NCBI GenBank assembly: GCA_002484335.1
Contig: DLJQ01000010.1
Location: 91,080 to 155,079 of the forward strand
Direction of reading: 5' to 3'
DNA length: 64,000 nucleotides
Source of the DNA: Flavobacteriales bacterium UBA7612
GTDB taxonomy: Bacteria; Bacteroidota; Bacteroidia; Flavobacteriales; Weeksellaceae
This document shows positions 23,756-32,328 of this stretch, in pieces. How positions within the stretch are numbered: position 1 is the stretch's first letter; the number at the start of each line of letters is the position of its first letter. Under the pieces are notes generated by a model, which was not told the DNA's origin, made no database searches, and worked only from the letters and a program-made list of their open reading frames with translations. Position numbers and translations under genes: made by a program.

Positions 23756-26700
23756 TTTGTAATTCGTTTTGAATAGTGGATTTTTTAGAAGAAATTTTTT
23801 CATCTAAATATTGAAATAGAATATAAAGTATAGGAATTATGAATATTCCTAATAGTACACCACTTAACATTCCCATAGCAGCACTAACACTTATTGATTT
23901 ATTTCCTGAAGCCATTCCTCCAGCAGATAACATAAGAGGAATCATACCAACGATAAATGCTAATGAGGTCATGATAATAGGTCTTAACCTAGCTTTGGCA
24001 CCTTCAATTGCAGAATCTAAAATTGATAAACCACTTTTTCTTTTTTGAACAGCAAATTCAACAATTAAGATAGCATTTTTGGCGAGTAACCCAACCAGCA
24101 TAATAAGTCCTACTTGTACATAAATATTATTATCAAATCCAATTGCTTTTATTCCTAAAAATGCACCAATTACTCCTGTAGGTATAGATAGCATTACAGC
24201 TAATGGTAAAACATAACTTTCGTATTGAGCTGATAATAGTAGATAAACGAATAATAAACATAATCCAAAAATAGCTACGGTTTGATTTCCTGATGATTTT
24301 TCTTCTAAACTAAGTCCAGTCCATTCGTAACTGTAGTCAGAAGGTAAAGTATCAAGAGTTTTTTCTAATTTCGTGATTAATTCTCCATTACTTACTCCAC
24401 TTTTTGGAGTAACATTTATTGTTAGAGAATTGTAGAGATTATATCTTCCAACAGATTCAGGTCCATACACTTTTTTAAGATTAATAAGTGTTGTAACAGG
24501 AACCATATCTCCATTGTTATTTTTTACGAAAATATCATTAAAAGCATCTTGATCCATTCTAAAAACTCCATCAGCTTTAATATTCACTCGATAAAATTTT
24601 CCAAATCGGGAGAAATTTTGAGATTGATCACCAGAAAAATAAGTTTGAATAGTTCCTAATAAATTAGAAACACTTACACCTAACTGTTTTGCTTTATCTT
24701 CATCAACTTCAAGTTCTAATTGTGGATAATCTGCTCTAAACATTGTATAAGCAAAAGCAACTTCAGGATTCTGCATAATTTGCCCAATAAGTTGATCTGC
24801 CTTTGCTTTTAAAACTTGAGGGTCTCTTCCCATTCTATCTTGAAGAATTATTTCTGCATCATTAGTCATTCCATATCCTTCTACAGGAGGCATTCTAAAT
24901 GTCATAATACTTCCTTCTTTTATTGTAGATAGTTTTTCGTTGACTAAACTAACAATTTGATCGATATCATGAATTTCACCTCGTTCTTTTTTAGGCTTTA
25001 ATTTTACGAATCCCATTGCATAAGCAGGACCAGCACTATTATTTAAAAGATTAAACCCTGTAATAGAGGTATTTTCATGTACAGCATCAATTTCTTTAAT
25101 GATTTTATTAATTTTATTCGAAACTTCTGTCGTTTTATCTAATCCTGTTCCTGGAGGCATACTTAAAGAATACATAAATAAACTATCGTCTTCCATTGGT
25201 ACAAAACTTTTTGGAGTTGTATTCATTAACCAAACTGAAAAACCTATAATGCCGAGAATTAAACCACTAGAAATCAGTTTGTGGTTAATTAAAAATTTTA
25301 AACCACCTAAATAGCGATTCGTCATATTATTGAAACCAATGTTAAACGCATTGGCAAATTTTTTTCCAAATCCTTTTTTTTGTTCGTGAGAATCTCCTGT
25401 ATGATTGTTTTTTAATAAAACAGCACATAGAGCAGGAGTTAATGTTAATGCATTAACAGCCGATATGATAATGGCAATAGCTAATGTGTAAGCGAATTGT
25501 TTATAAAAAAGTCCCGCAGAGCCTTCCATAAAACCAATTGGAATAAATACTGCAGACATTACTAATGTTATGGAAATAACGGCACCAGTAATTTCTCTCA
25601 TTGATTTATGAGTTGCTTCTTTACCTGTAAGATTCGTACCTTCCATATTACTATGTACAGATTCTACAACAACAATAGCATCATCTACGACAATACCAAT
25701 AGCAAGTACTAAGGCGAAAAGAGTTAATACATTTATTGTAAATCCGAATACAAGTAAAAAGAAAAATGTACCTATAATTGCAACAGGAACTGCAATTGCA
25801 GGGATAATAGTTGATCTGAAATCTTGTAAAAAGATGAAAACAACGATGAAAACAAGAATAAATGCTTCTATTAATGTCGACTTTACTTGACTTGTAGCTT
25901 CGTCTAATTTTTCTTTAGTACTAACAACTTTTGAATATTTCACACCAGGAGGAAAAGATTTTGAGAGTTGTTCAATAGATTTATCAATTCCAATTTCTAT
26001 ATCATTAGCATTAGATCCCGTTGTTTGCATAATTGCTACAGTAACAGCATTTTTACCATTTGATAAATTGTCTCCACTATATGAAATTGCTCCAAACTCT
26101 ACTCTTGCAACATCTTTTAATCGAACGATATTTGTACCATCGTTTTTGATAACAATATTTTCATATTGCTCTGGAACATTTTTTTTCCCTTTATAACGGA
26201 TAACATATTCTAACGCAGCTTTAGATTCTTCACCTAATTTACCTGGGGCAGATTCTAAACTTTGATCTGCTATTGCATTTGAAACATCAGAAGGAACTAA
26301 ACCATAAGAAGACATTCTTTGAGGATTTAGCCAAATTCGCATGGAATAATCTTTTGTACCAAAAACTTGAGCTTGACCAACTCCTTTTACTCGTTTTACC
26401 TGTGGAATAAGATTAATGTTAGCATAGTTTTGTAAAAACTTTTCATCATATCTACTGTTATCATCAGTATATAGATTAAAAAGCATTACCATACTATTTT
26501 GTTGTTTGGAAGTTGTAAGTCCCATTCTTATAACTTCTTGAGGTAAAATAGGTGTAGCTTGTTGTACTCTATTTTGTACGTTTACTGCAGCTTGATCAGC
26601 ATTAACACCTTGCTTGAATATAATCGAAATAGAGAATGTTCCATCATTACTTGCATTCGATTTTATGTATTGCATATCTTCAACTCCATTAATTTGTTCT

Positions 26701-26897
26701 TCTAATGGAGTTACTACAGAGCGTATTACTGTTTCACTATTTCCTCCAGGATATGATCCATTAACAGTAATAGTTGGAGGAGAGATATCAGGAAAACGTG
26801 TTACTGGTAATCTATCTAGCCCTATAACTCCTAAAATTACAATAATTAAAGAAATAACTGTAGCAAGTACAGGACGATCTATTATTTTTTTTAACAT
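23742..26897 (-). CDS. RND multidrug efflux permease, HAE1 type (pump 1)
   Basis: A 1051-residue inner membrane proton antiporter with the standard N-terminus MLKKIIDRPVLATVISLIIV, two large periplasmic loops and 12 predicted membrane segments. The proton-relay aspartates stand in the fourth segment (AIGIVVDDAIVVVES), and the second half has PLAVMLSIPTGVIGAFLG and GLIMLVGLLAKNAILIVEFA. It overlaps the outer membrane factor gene and follows the adaptor by 17 bases. Substrates are not predictable, though this class exports amphiphilic drugs, dyes and detergents. Confidence 0.96.
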   Translation of the reverse strand: MLKKIIDRPVLATVISLIIVILGVIGLDRLPVTRFPDISPPTITVNGSYPGGNSETVIRSVVTPLEEQINGVEDMQYIKSNASNDGTFSISIIFKQGVNADQAAVNVQNRVQQATPILPQEVIRMGLTTSKQQNSMVMLFNLYTDDNSRYDEKFLQNYANINLIPQVKRVKGVGQAQVFGTKDYSMRIWLNPQRMSSYGLVPSDVSNAIADQSLESAPGKLGEESKAALEYVIRYKGKKNVPEQYENIVIKNDGTNIVRLKDVARVEFGAISYSGDNLSNGKNAVTVAIMQTTGSNANDIEIGIDKSIEQLSKSFPPGVKYSKVVSTKEKLDEATSQVKSTLIEAFILVFIVVFIFLQDFRSTIIPAIAVPVAIIGTFFFLLVFGFTINVLTLFALVLAIGIVVDDAIVVVESVHSNMEGTNLTGKEATHKSMREITGAVISITLVMSAVFIPIGFMEGSAGLFYKQFAYTLAIAIIISAVNALTLTPALCAVLLKNNHTGDSHEQKKGFGKKFANAFNIGFNNMTNRYLGGLKFLINHKLISSGLILGIIGFSVWLMNTTPKSFVPMEDDSLFMYSLSMPPGTGLDKTTEVSNKINKIIKEIDAVHENTSITGFNLLNNSAGPAYAMGFVKLKPKKERGEIHDIDQIVSLVNEKLSTIKEGSIMTFRMPPVEGYGMTNDAEIILQDRMGRDPQVLKAKADQLIGQIMQNPEVAFAYTMFRADYPQLELEVDEDKAKQLGVSVSNLLGTIQTYFSGDQSQNFSRFGKFYRVNIKADGVFRMDQDAFNDIFVKNNNGDMVPVTTLINLKKVYGPESVGRYNLYNSLTINVTPKSGVSNGELITKLEKTLDTLPSDYSYEWTGLSLEEKSSGNQTVAIFGLCLLFVYLLLSAQYESYVLPLAVMLSIPTGVIGAFLGIKAIGFDNNIYVQVGLIMLVGLLAKNAILIVEFAVQKRKSGLSILDSAIEGAKARLRPIIMTSLAFIVGMIPLMLSAGGMASGNKSISVSAAMGMLSGVLLGIFIIPILYILFQYLDEKISSKKSTIQNELQNENI

Positions 26898-26914
26898 CTT
26901 ATTTTTTCTAAATA

Positions 26915-28027
26915 TTATTTATTATTAGGAGCAACTAGAGCGTTATCTGTAAGTTCATCTAATCTATTTATAGCTATTTTATCACCAGCTTTAACTCCCT
27001 TATTTACAAAATAGAATTCAGTGTTACCTCCAGATATATCAATTGGTAACATTTTTACTTTGTTATTTTTATCTAGTTTATAAATGAATAATTTATCCTG
27101 TATATCTTTTACAGCAGTTTTAGGTACTTGAATCACATTATCTACTTGTTGATGAAGAATAACTTTTGCTGTTGCTCCTGATCGTAATAAATTATTTGGA
27201 TTAGAGAATACAGCCTTTAATTGAATACTCCCTGTATTTTTATCAAAATTACCACTGGCACTTTCTAATTTACCCTTGTTATCATAAGTAGAACCATCAG
27301 CTAATAATAATTCAATAGTATTAGTAATATTGTTCGAAGAGTTGATAAATCGATTATAAGAGATAAATTGAGCTTCATTCATAGAAAAATATACATTAAC
27401 AGTATTGATATTTGATAAAGTAGTGAGTGCATTTGTATCACTAGCTCCAACTAAATTTCCAATTCTGTTAGGAATACGTCCTATGTAACCACTTATAGGA
27501 GCTTTTATATACGTAAAATCAGCATTAATTTTTGATGTTCCTAAGGCTGCTTTTGCTTGAGCAACTTGTGCTAATGCTCCTTGATAATTTGCTTCAGCAG
27601 TTTTTAATTGAACATCAGAAACAACATTTCCCTCTACCAAAGGTTTTAGTTTTTCAACCTCTAATTTTGTGTTTGCTAAGTTTGCTAATGCTACTTTAAG
27701 AGATGCATCACTATTCTTTACCTGTTCTTCATAAATAGTAGGTGTTATTCTGAATAAAGTTTGGCCTTGAGTAACATATTGACCTTCTTTTATATATACT
27801 TTTTCTAGATAACCATTTACTTGTGCTTTAATTTCTACATTATCTTGACCTTCTATACTTCCAGGATAAGCTGTAGGAATATCTACATTTTCTAATTTTA
27901 GTTGAATAAAGTCAGTAGGTAATGCTGATACTTGAGATATATTTTCTTGTTCATTTTTGGATGTACAAGAAAATAATGATGTAGTTATAGAAAAAGATAC
28001 TATCAAATATCCTACTTTGTAGTTCAT
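26915..28027 (-). CDS. RND periplasmic adaptor lipoprotein (pump 1)
   Basis: A 370-residue membrane fusion protein with a lipoprotein signal (SFSITTSLFSC). The lipoyl/biotinyl half-motifs flank a helical hairpin: NVEIKAQVNGYLEKVYIKEG and FTYIKAPISGYIGRIPNRIG. It bridges permease and outer membrane channel in the periplasm. First gene of the pump operon. Its upstream region (28028-28211) carries a LytTR-like direct repeat and a weak -7 box (TTACTTTG at 28057-28050) without a clear -33 element, which suggests an activated promoter. Confidence 0.94.
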   Translation of the reverse strand: MNYKVGYLIVSFSITTSLFSCTSKNEQENISQVSALPTDFIQLKLENVDIPTAYPGSIEGQDNVEIKAQVNGYLEKVYIKEGQYVTQGQTLFRITPTIYEEQVKNSDASLKVALANLANTKLEVEKLKPLVEGNVVSDVQLKTAEANYQGALAQVAQAKAALGTSKINADFTYIKAPISGYIGRIPNRIGNLVGASDTNALTTLSNINTVNVYFSMNEAQFISYNRFINSSNNITNTIELLLADGSTYDNKGKLESASGNFDKNTGSIQLKAVFSNPNNLLRSGATAKVILHQQVDNVIQVPKTAVKDIQDKLFIYKLDKNNKVKMLPIDISGGNTEFYFVNKGVKAGDKIAINRLDELTDNALVAPNNK

Positions 28028-28049
28028 AATATTTTTATTTAATTATGTA

Positions 28050-28057
28050 CAAAGTAA
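28050..28057 (-). promoter_or_regulatory. Weak -7 box before pump 1
   Basis: Minus-strand TTACTTTG resembles the Bacteroidota -7 box (TAnnTTTG) with one mismatch; no TTG is present at the expected -33 position. The LytTR-like repeats end about 36 bases upstream. Confidence 0.35.
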
Positions 28058-28092
28058 ATTAGAGAAGTGAGCTTTTTAATTAAGAAATGGAG

Positions 28093-28122
28093 TGAAACGG
28101 AAATTTTTGAAGTTAAAACGTA
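28093..28122 (-). promoter_or_regulatory. Candidate LytTR operator (direct repeat)
   Basis: On the minus strand TACGTTTTA (28122-28114) and TCCGTTTCA (28101-28093) form a direct repeat with starts 21 bases apart, that is, a 12-base gap. Two 9-bp repeats with a CGTT core and this spacing are the known arrangement for LytTR-domain regulators, which bind successive major grooves. A LytTR response regulator is encoded 400 bases upstream. The last two bases of each repeat differ from the published consensus. Confidence 0.5.
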
Positions 28123-28211
28123 AAATGAGAGGAATGAAAATTACTAAAATTATAACATAAAAGAGAATATTTTTTATTATAAACATTCATTCATAAACCA
28201 ATGATTTGTTT

Positions 28212-28544
28212 TTAATGACCCGCAGATTTAGAAAAAACATTGATTATTATTACACCTATAACAATTAATAGAATACCTAAAATAGCAGGTAAGTCGAGTT
28301 TTTCTTTATAAACAAAATATCCGACACAAGAAATAATTACAATTCCTACTGCAGACCATATTGCATAAGCTATGCCAATAGGAATTACTTTAATTGCTAA
28401 AGTTAAAAAGTAAAATGAAGATGACATAGCAATAACAAAAATGATAGTTTGTATTGGTTTAGTAAAACCATTTGAAGCTTTCAAAAAAGAAGTAGCAATA
28501 GATTCACAAATAATAGCGCAAGCTAAAAAAAGATAATTTTTCAT
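28212..28544 (-). CDS. Small multidrug resistance (SMR) transporter
   Basis: A 110-residue protein of four membrane segments. The proton/substrate glutamate lies in the first segment (CAIICESIATSFLKAS, about residue 14), and the family motifs AYAIWSAVGIVI (about 60-71) and GILLIVIGVIIINVFS near the C-terminus are present. Such dimers export quaternary ammonium cations, guanidinium or other small cations. It lies 13 bases after the LytTR regulator gene on the same strand and so is probably in its operon. Confidence 0.92.
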   Translation of the reverse strand: MKNYLFLACAIICESIATSFLKASNGFTKPIQTIIFVIAMSSSFYFLTLAIKVIPIGIAYAIWSAVGIVIISCVGYFVYKEKLDLPAILGILLIVIGVIIINVFSKSAGH

Positions 28545-28557
28545 GATTAATTATTTT

Positions 28558-29322
28558 TTAATAATCCATCCAAGATTTAAAAGAAGATGCTTTTTCTCTA
28601 CTTATTAATATTTCTACTTCTGGATGTTTTTTTAATTCAAGTTTTAATTTTCCATTAAAATGATTAAAAACATTTTTAACAGAATTAATATTTATAATAA
28701 ATTGTCTATTAGCTCTAAAAAATAATTTTGGATCTAATTGTTTTTCTAATTCTTCTAACGTTTGAGAAATAATTTCCGCTTTATCATTTGTTAAAAAAGC
28801 TTTATTAATCCCTAATTCTGTTTGAAAATACAATATATCTTCTGTTAAAAGGGTTGTATATCCGTCTTTTTTTGCTAAAAGAAATCGTTTCCTATAATCT
28901 TTAGGTTGGATGTAATTCAATAGCCCCTCGAAAGTAGCTCCTAAAATAGGAATGGTTTCAATAAAACTTTCATATTTTTTTAATGCAAATTCTAATTCTT
29001 CTTCTTCAATTGGTTTTAGTAAATAATCAATACTATTGTATTTAAATGCTTTTACAGCATATTCATCATAAGCAGTTGTAAATATTACAGGGCTTTTTAT
29101 TTCGTATTTGTTGAAGATTTCGAAACTTAAACCATCAGAAAGACGAATATCCATCATTATTAAATCAGGTGAAATATTTTTATTTAACCATTCTACGGTT
29201 GATGAAATAGAATCTTCTACACTTAAAATCTCAATATTTGGTCTCAAATGAAGTAATATTCTTTTCAATCGATCTGCATTTGGTTTCTCATCTTCTACAA
29301 TAAGAATATTATTTATTTTCAT
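28558..29322 (-). CDS. LytTR-type response regulator
   Basis: A 254-residue two-domain regulator from ATG 29322, overlapping the kinase stop by 14 bases; a start six codons upstream is also possible. The receiver domain (about 1-120) has the acidic pair in IVEDEKPNADRL, the phosphoacceptor Asp in LIMMDIRLSDG (about residue 56), Thr in VIFTTAYDEYA and Lys in YLLKPIEEEE. The C-terminal LytTR DNA-binding domain (about 150-250) has LFFRANRQFIININSVKNV. It partners the adjacent kinase. Likely target: the direct repeat before pump 1. Confidence 0.93.
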   Translation of the reverse strand: MKINNILIVEDEKPNADRLKRILLHLRPNIEILSVEDSISSTVEWLNKNISPDLIMMDIRLSDGLSFEIFNKYEIKSPVIFTTAYDEYAVKAFKYNSIDYLLKPIEEEELEFALKKYESFIETIPILGATFEGLLNYIQPKDYRKRFLLAKKDGYTTLLTEDILYFQTELGINKAFLTNDKAEIISQTLEELEKQLDPKLFFRANRQFIININSVKNVFNHFNGKLKLELKKHPEVEILISREKASSFKSWMDY

Positions 29323-30427
29323 AGAGAGGAATTTTTGCAATAAATTCTGTAGTTGTTTTGTTTATTATTGGCAATCTTTCACCAAGAAATTCAAATCTAT
29401 TTATAATGTTTTGAATTCCAATGCCAGGTGATTCATTCTTATTTATAAGAGGAATTAAAATATTACTTACTACAAGATATTTATCTTCAGTCGTATATAT
29501 ATTTATTTTTAAAGGATTTAATTTTGAAGTTTGATTATGTTTTAAAGCATTTTCAACTAAAAATTGTAGAGCTAAAGGAGGAATAAGATATTCTTTAAAT
29601 TTTTCATGAATAGTAATTTCAAAATTAACACCTTCACCAATTCTTTTAGTTGTAAGGTAGATGTAAGAATGCAAGAATTTTAATTCTTCCTTTAATGTTA
29701 TGACATCTTTTTTTGAGTTAACAAGCAGATAACGATATACTTTTGCAAAACTTTCAGAATATTCATAACCCAGTTGTTGATCTTCTAAAATTAATTCTGA
29801 TAAAACACTTAGATTATTAAAAATAAAATGAGGATCAATTTGTAATTTTAATGCTTGTAATTCAGCAGACATAGCTGCTCGTTTATGTTCAGAAGCTTTT
29901 AGTTTATGTTCACTAACTTGTATTACTGTTTCTTTCCAACTTTTTAAAAGAAAATCAATTGTATTAAAAGTACTAATCAATAAAGCAATTACAATATTTG
30001 TAGCAATCCATTGTCCAAGTAAAGAATATTCTTTTCGAACATCTAATTTTGGTAAGTCATGACAGATATCTTCGAAAAATGAATTAATTATTAGTACAAT
30101 TAATATACTTCCTATAATTTGAAGTGTACATTGTATTAATAAATGTTTTATAGTTCTGTTATCCCAAGGAAGATATTTATTTAAAAAATGATCAATATAA
30201 ATACTGACTTCAGAGATTATAATTGAAAAAAATAATCCCCAAAGAAATTCATTAAAAACATTTTTAAAGGGCATCTTTAAATAATCTGACCAAATAGGAT
30301 CAAGAGGATCCATCAAATAAACAAAAACATAAAAAGTAATAATAGCAACAGTCCATATTATCAATCTTTTTTTAGCAAAGCTTGTAAATTTATTTTCTGA
30401 TGATAATATTGTATTGTATGTATTCAT
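29309..30427 (-). CDS. LytS/YehU-type sensor histidine kinase
   Basis: A 372-residue membrane sensor. Four hydrophobic segments fill the first 150 residues with only short loops, so the signal may be sensed in or at the membrane. The His_kinase (PF06580-type) box follows: ALKLQIDPHFIFNNLSVLSELI (about 193-214), with the phosphorylated His in DPHFIFN. The ATPase domain has LQFLVENALKHN and SPGIGIQNIINRF. It overlaps the response regulator gene. The stimulus is unknown; the linked transporters suggest envelope stress or a drug-like signal. Confidence 0.92.
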   Translation of the reverse strand: MNTYNTILSSENKFTSFAKKRLIIWTVAIITFYVFVYLMDPLDPIWSDYLKMPFKNVFNEFLWGLFFSIIISEVSIYIDHFLNKYLPWDNRTIKHLLIQCTLQIIGSILIVLIINSFFEDICHDLPKLDVRKEYSLLGQWIATNIVIALLISTFNTIDFLLKSWKETVIQVSEHKLKASEHKRAAMSAELQALKLQIDPHFIFNNLSVLSELILEDQQLGYEYSESFAKVYRYLLVNSKKDVITLKEELKFLHSYIYLTTKRIGEGVNFEITIHEKFKEYLIPPLALQFLVENALKHNQTSKLNPLKINIYTTEDKYLVVSNILIPLINKNESPGIGIQNIINRFEFLGERLPIINKTTTEFIAKIPLYENK

Positions 30428-30652
30428 TATAATTTAATAGGTCAGAATTATTAATGTAAATATAGAAATTGATTTATGAATAATTGTTTCATTTTATATT
30501 GAGCCTGCAAAAAATAAGCTTGAAGTGTCATATTTTATTTTTGAAATGATTTTAATAAATAGTCTTTTTTTAAAATATTTAAATTATTTAACTTTATTTT
30601 AAGCTAATATGTTTTGTTTATTTTTCTTCTTTTTAGTTATTTTGTTGACTGA

Positions 30653-31117
30653 ATGAAAAAGAATTTTAGAAAATATTTGTTTATTTTATCACTCGTGATG
30701 CTTGCCATAGTAAATTGGCATCTCGAGATTTCACATTTTAAGAATGTGAACGATAATCTTACGCAAAGAAGTTTTTCTAAATTTCAAGGTTTTTTCGATT
30801 CTAGTACTTCGACGTTTCAATTACAAAATACTTTTACAAACTGTAAAACTAATACCCATACTCAATATAAGAATTCTTATATTGATCGTCATCACTCTAA
30901 TACTGAATTTTTAGAGAATGAAACTGAAATAGAAGATTCTAACATCCTTCCAAGAAGAGATGTGGATATTTTCTTCAAAACAAATGTATGGAAAGTATTG
31001 TTTGCATTTTTGAATGACTTTTATAGTCAACAAAGTGCAGTTTTTCTTACACACAATCTTTCTATCAACAAATCAACTGATGGTCTATACATAGAGTATA
31101 GAGTTTTCAGAATATGA
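30653..31117 (+). CDS. Uncharacterised membrane-anchored protein before pump 2
   Basis: A 154-residue protein with one N-terminal hydrophobic segment (about residues 8-24, YLFILSLVMLAIVNWHL) and a mostly polar rest rich in Asn, Ser, Thr and Phe. The segment lacks a clear cleavage site, so the protein is probably anchored with its bulk in the periplasm. No family is recognised. It is the first gene of the plus-strand unit, 114 bases before the pump 2 adaptor, and divergent from the kinase. It could be an accessory or regulatory factor of pump 2, or simply a neighbour. Confidence 0.6.
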   Translation: MKKNFRKYLFILSLVMLAIVNWHLEISHFKNVNDNLTQRSFSKFQGFFDSSTSTFQLQNTFTNCKTNTHTQYKNSYIDRHHSNTEFLENETEIEDSNILPRRDVDIFFKTNVWKVLFAFLNDFYSQQSAVFLTHNLSINKSTDGLYIEYRVFRI

Positions 31118-31231
31118 TTTAAACAACTTTTATTTCAGTAAAAAGTTTACAGTGTTCGTAAAGTTACGATCACCAAAAAATTATTTTCAAAAAAAATTAT
31201 CATTAAAAACTATTGTTAAATAATTATCACT

Positions 31232-32317
31232 ATGGTTAAGAAAAGCCTTATGGTCGTAAGTGTTTGTGCTTCATTATTTTTTGTAAGTTGCAACTCTGGT
31301 AAAGAAAAAAAAGAAGCTCCAGTGGAGTTTAAAGTTACAAGTCCTTTAGTACAGGATACTTTGATTGATAAAAACTATGTAGCTCAAATTCGTTCAATCA
31401 ATCATATTGAATTGAGAGCTCAGGAACGTGGTTACATTCAGAACATTTATGTAGATGAAGGTCAATTTGTAAAAAAAGGACAATTATTATTTAAAATAAT
31501 GCCTAATTTATATCAAGCAGATGTAAATAAAACAAAAGCAGAAGCTAGATATGCAGAAATAGAATATAATAATACAAAAAGTTTATCTGAAAAGGATATC
31601 GTTGCTCCTCAAGAAATGGCAATGGCTAAAGCTAAATTAGAAAAAGCAAGAGCTGAGGTTTCAGAATCAAGTACACATCTTCAATTCACTGATGTTAGAG
31701 CTCCTTTTGATGGAATTGTAGGTAGATTTCATGTAAGAAAAGGAAGTTTAGTAGATGATGGAGACTTATTAACAGAATTATCAGATAACAGTAAAATGTG
31801 GGTTTACTTCAATGTTCCAGAAGCAGAGTATTTAAACCAAATGAATCATAAAAGTGATGATGGTTTCTTACATGTAAAACTTCAGCTAGCGAATGGAGAA
31901 ATGTACAAAAGAGATGGTATTGTTGAAACAATTGAATCAGATTTCAATAATGAAACTGGTAATATTGCATACAGAGCAACTTTCTTGAATCCAGAAAAAC
32001 TTTTACGTTATGGAGAAACAGGAAATATTGTTATTACAACTCCATACCCACACGCAATTATGATTCCTCAAAAAGCTACATTCGAAGAATTAGATAAAAA
32101 ATATGTTTATGTTATTACTAAAGATAACGTAGTAAAATCAAGAGAAGTTACAGTTGCTGCTGAATTACCACACATATATATAATTTCTAAAGGATTAGCA
32201 CAAGGAGATAGAATTTTATTAGAAGGGTTGAGAATGGTTCAAGAGAATCAAAAAATATCTTCTAAATTCTTAGATCCTAAAAAAGTAATGTCTGATTTAG
32301 AATTATATTCTGAATAA
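31232..32317 (+). CDS. RND periplasmic adaptor lipoprotein (pump 2)
   Basis: A 361-residue membrane fusion protein; lipoprotein signal with lipobox FFVSC (Cys about residue 20). Lipoyl half-motifs lie at HIELRAQERGYIQNIYVDEG and FTDVRAPFDGIVGRFHVRKG around a helical hairpin, followed by a beta-barrel and C-terminal domain with QGDRILLEGLRMVQ. It links the permease gene that starts 12 bases later with the outer membrane channel. Confidence 0.94.
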   Translation: MVKKSLMVVSVCASLFFVSCNSGKEKKEAPVEFKVTSPLVQDTLIDKNYVAQIRSINHIELRAQERGYIQNIYVDEGQFVKKGQLLFKIMPNLYQADVNKTKAEARYAEIEYNNTKSLSEKDIVAPQEMAMAKAKLEKARAEVSESSTHLQFTDVRAPFDGIVGRFHVRKGSLVDDGDLLTELSDNSKMWVYFNVPEAEYLNQMNHKSDDGFLHVKLQLANGEMYKRDGIVETIESDFNNETGNIAYRATFLNPEKLLRYGETGNIVITTPYPHAIMIPQKATFEELDKKYVYVITKDNVVKSREVTVAAELPHIYIISKGLAQGDRILLEGLRMVQENQKISSKFLDPKKVMSDLELYSE

Positions 32318-32328
32318 AACCGATTAAT

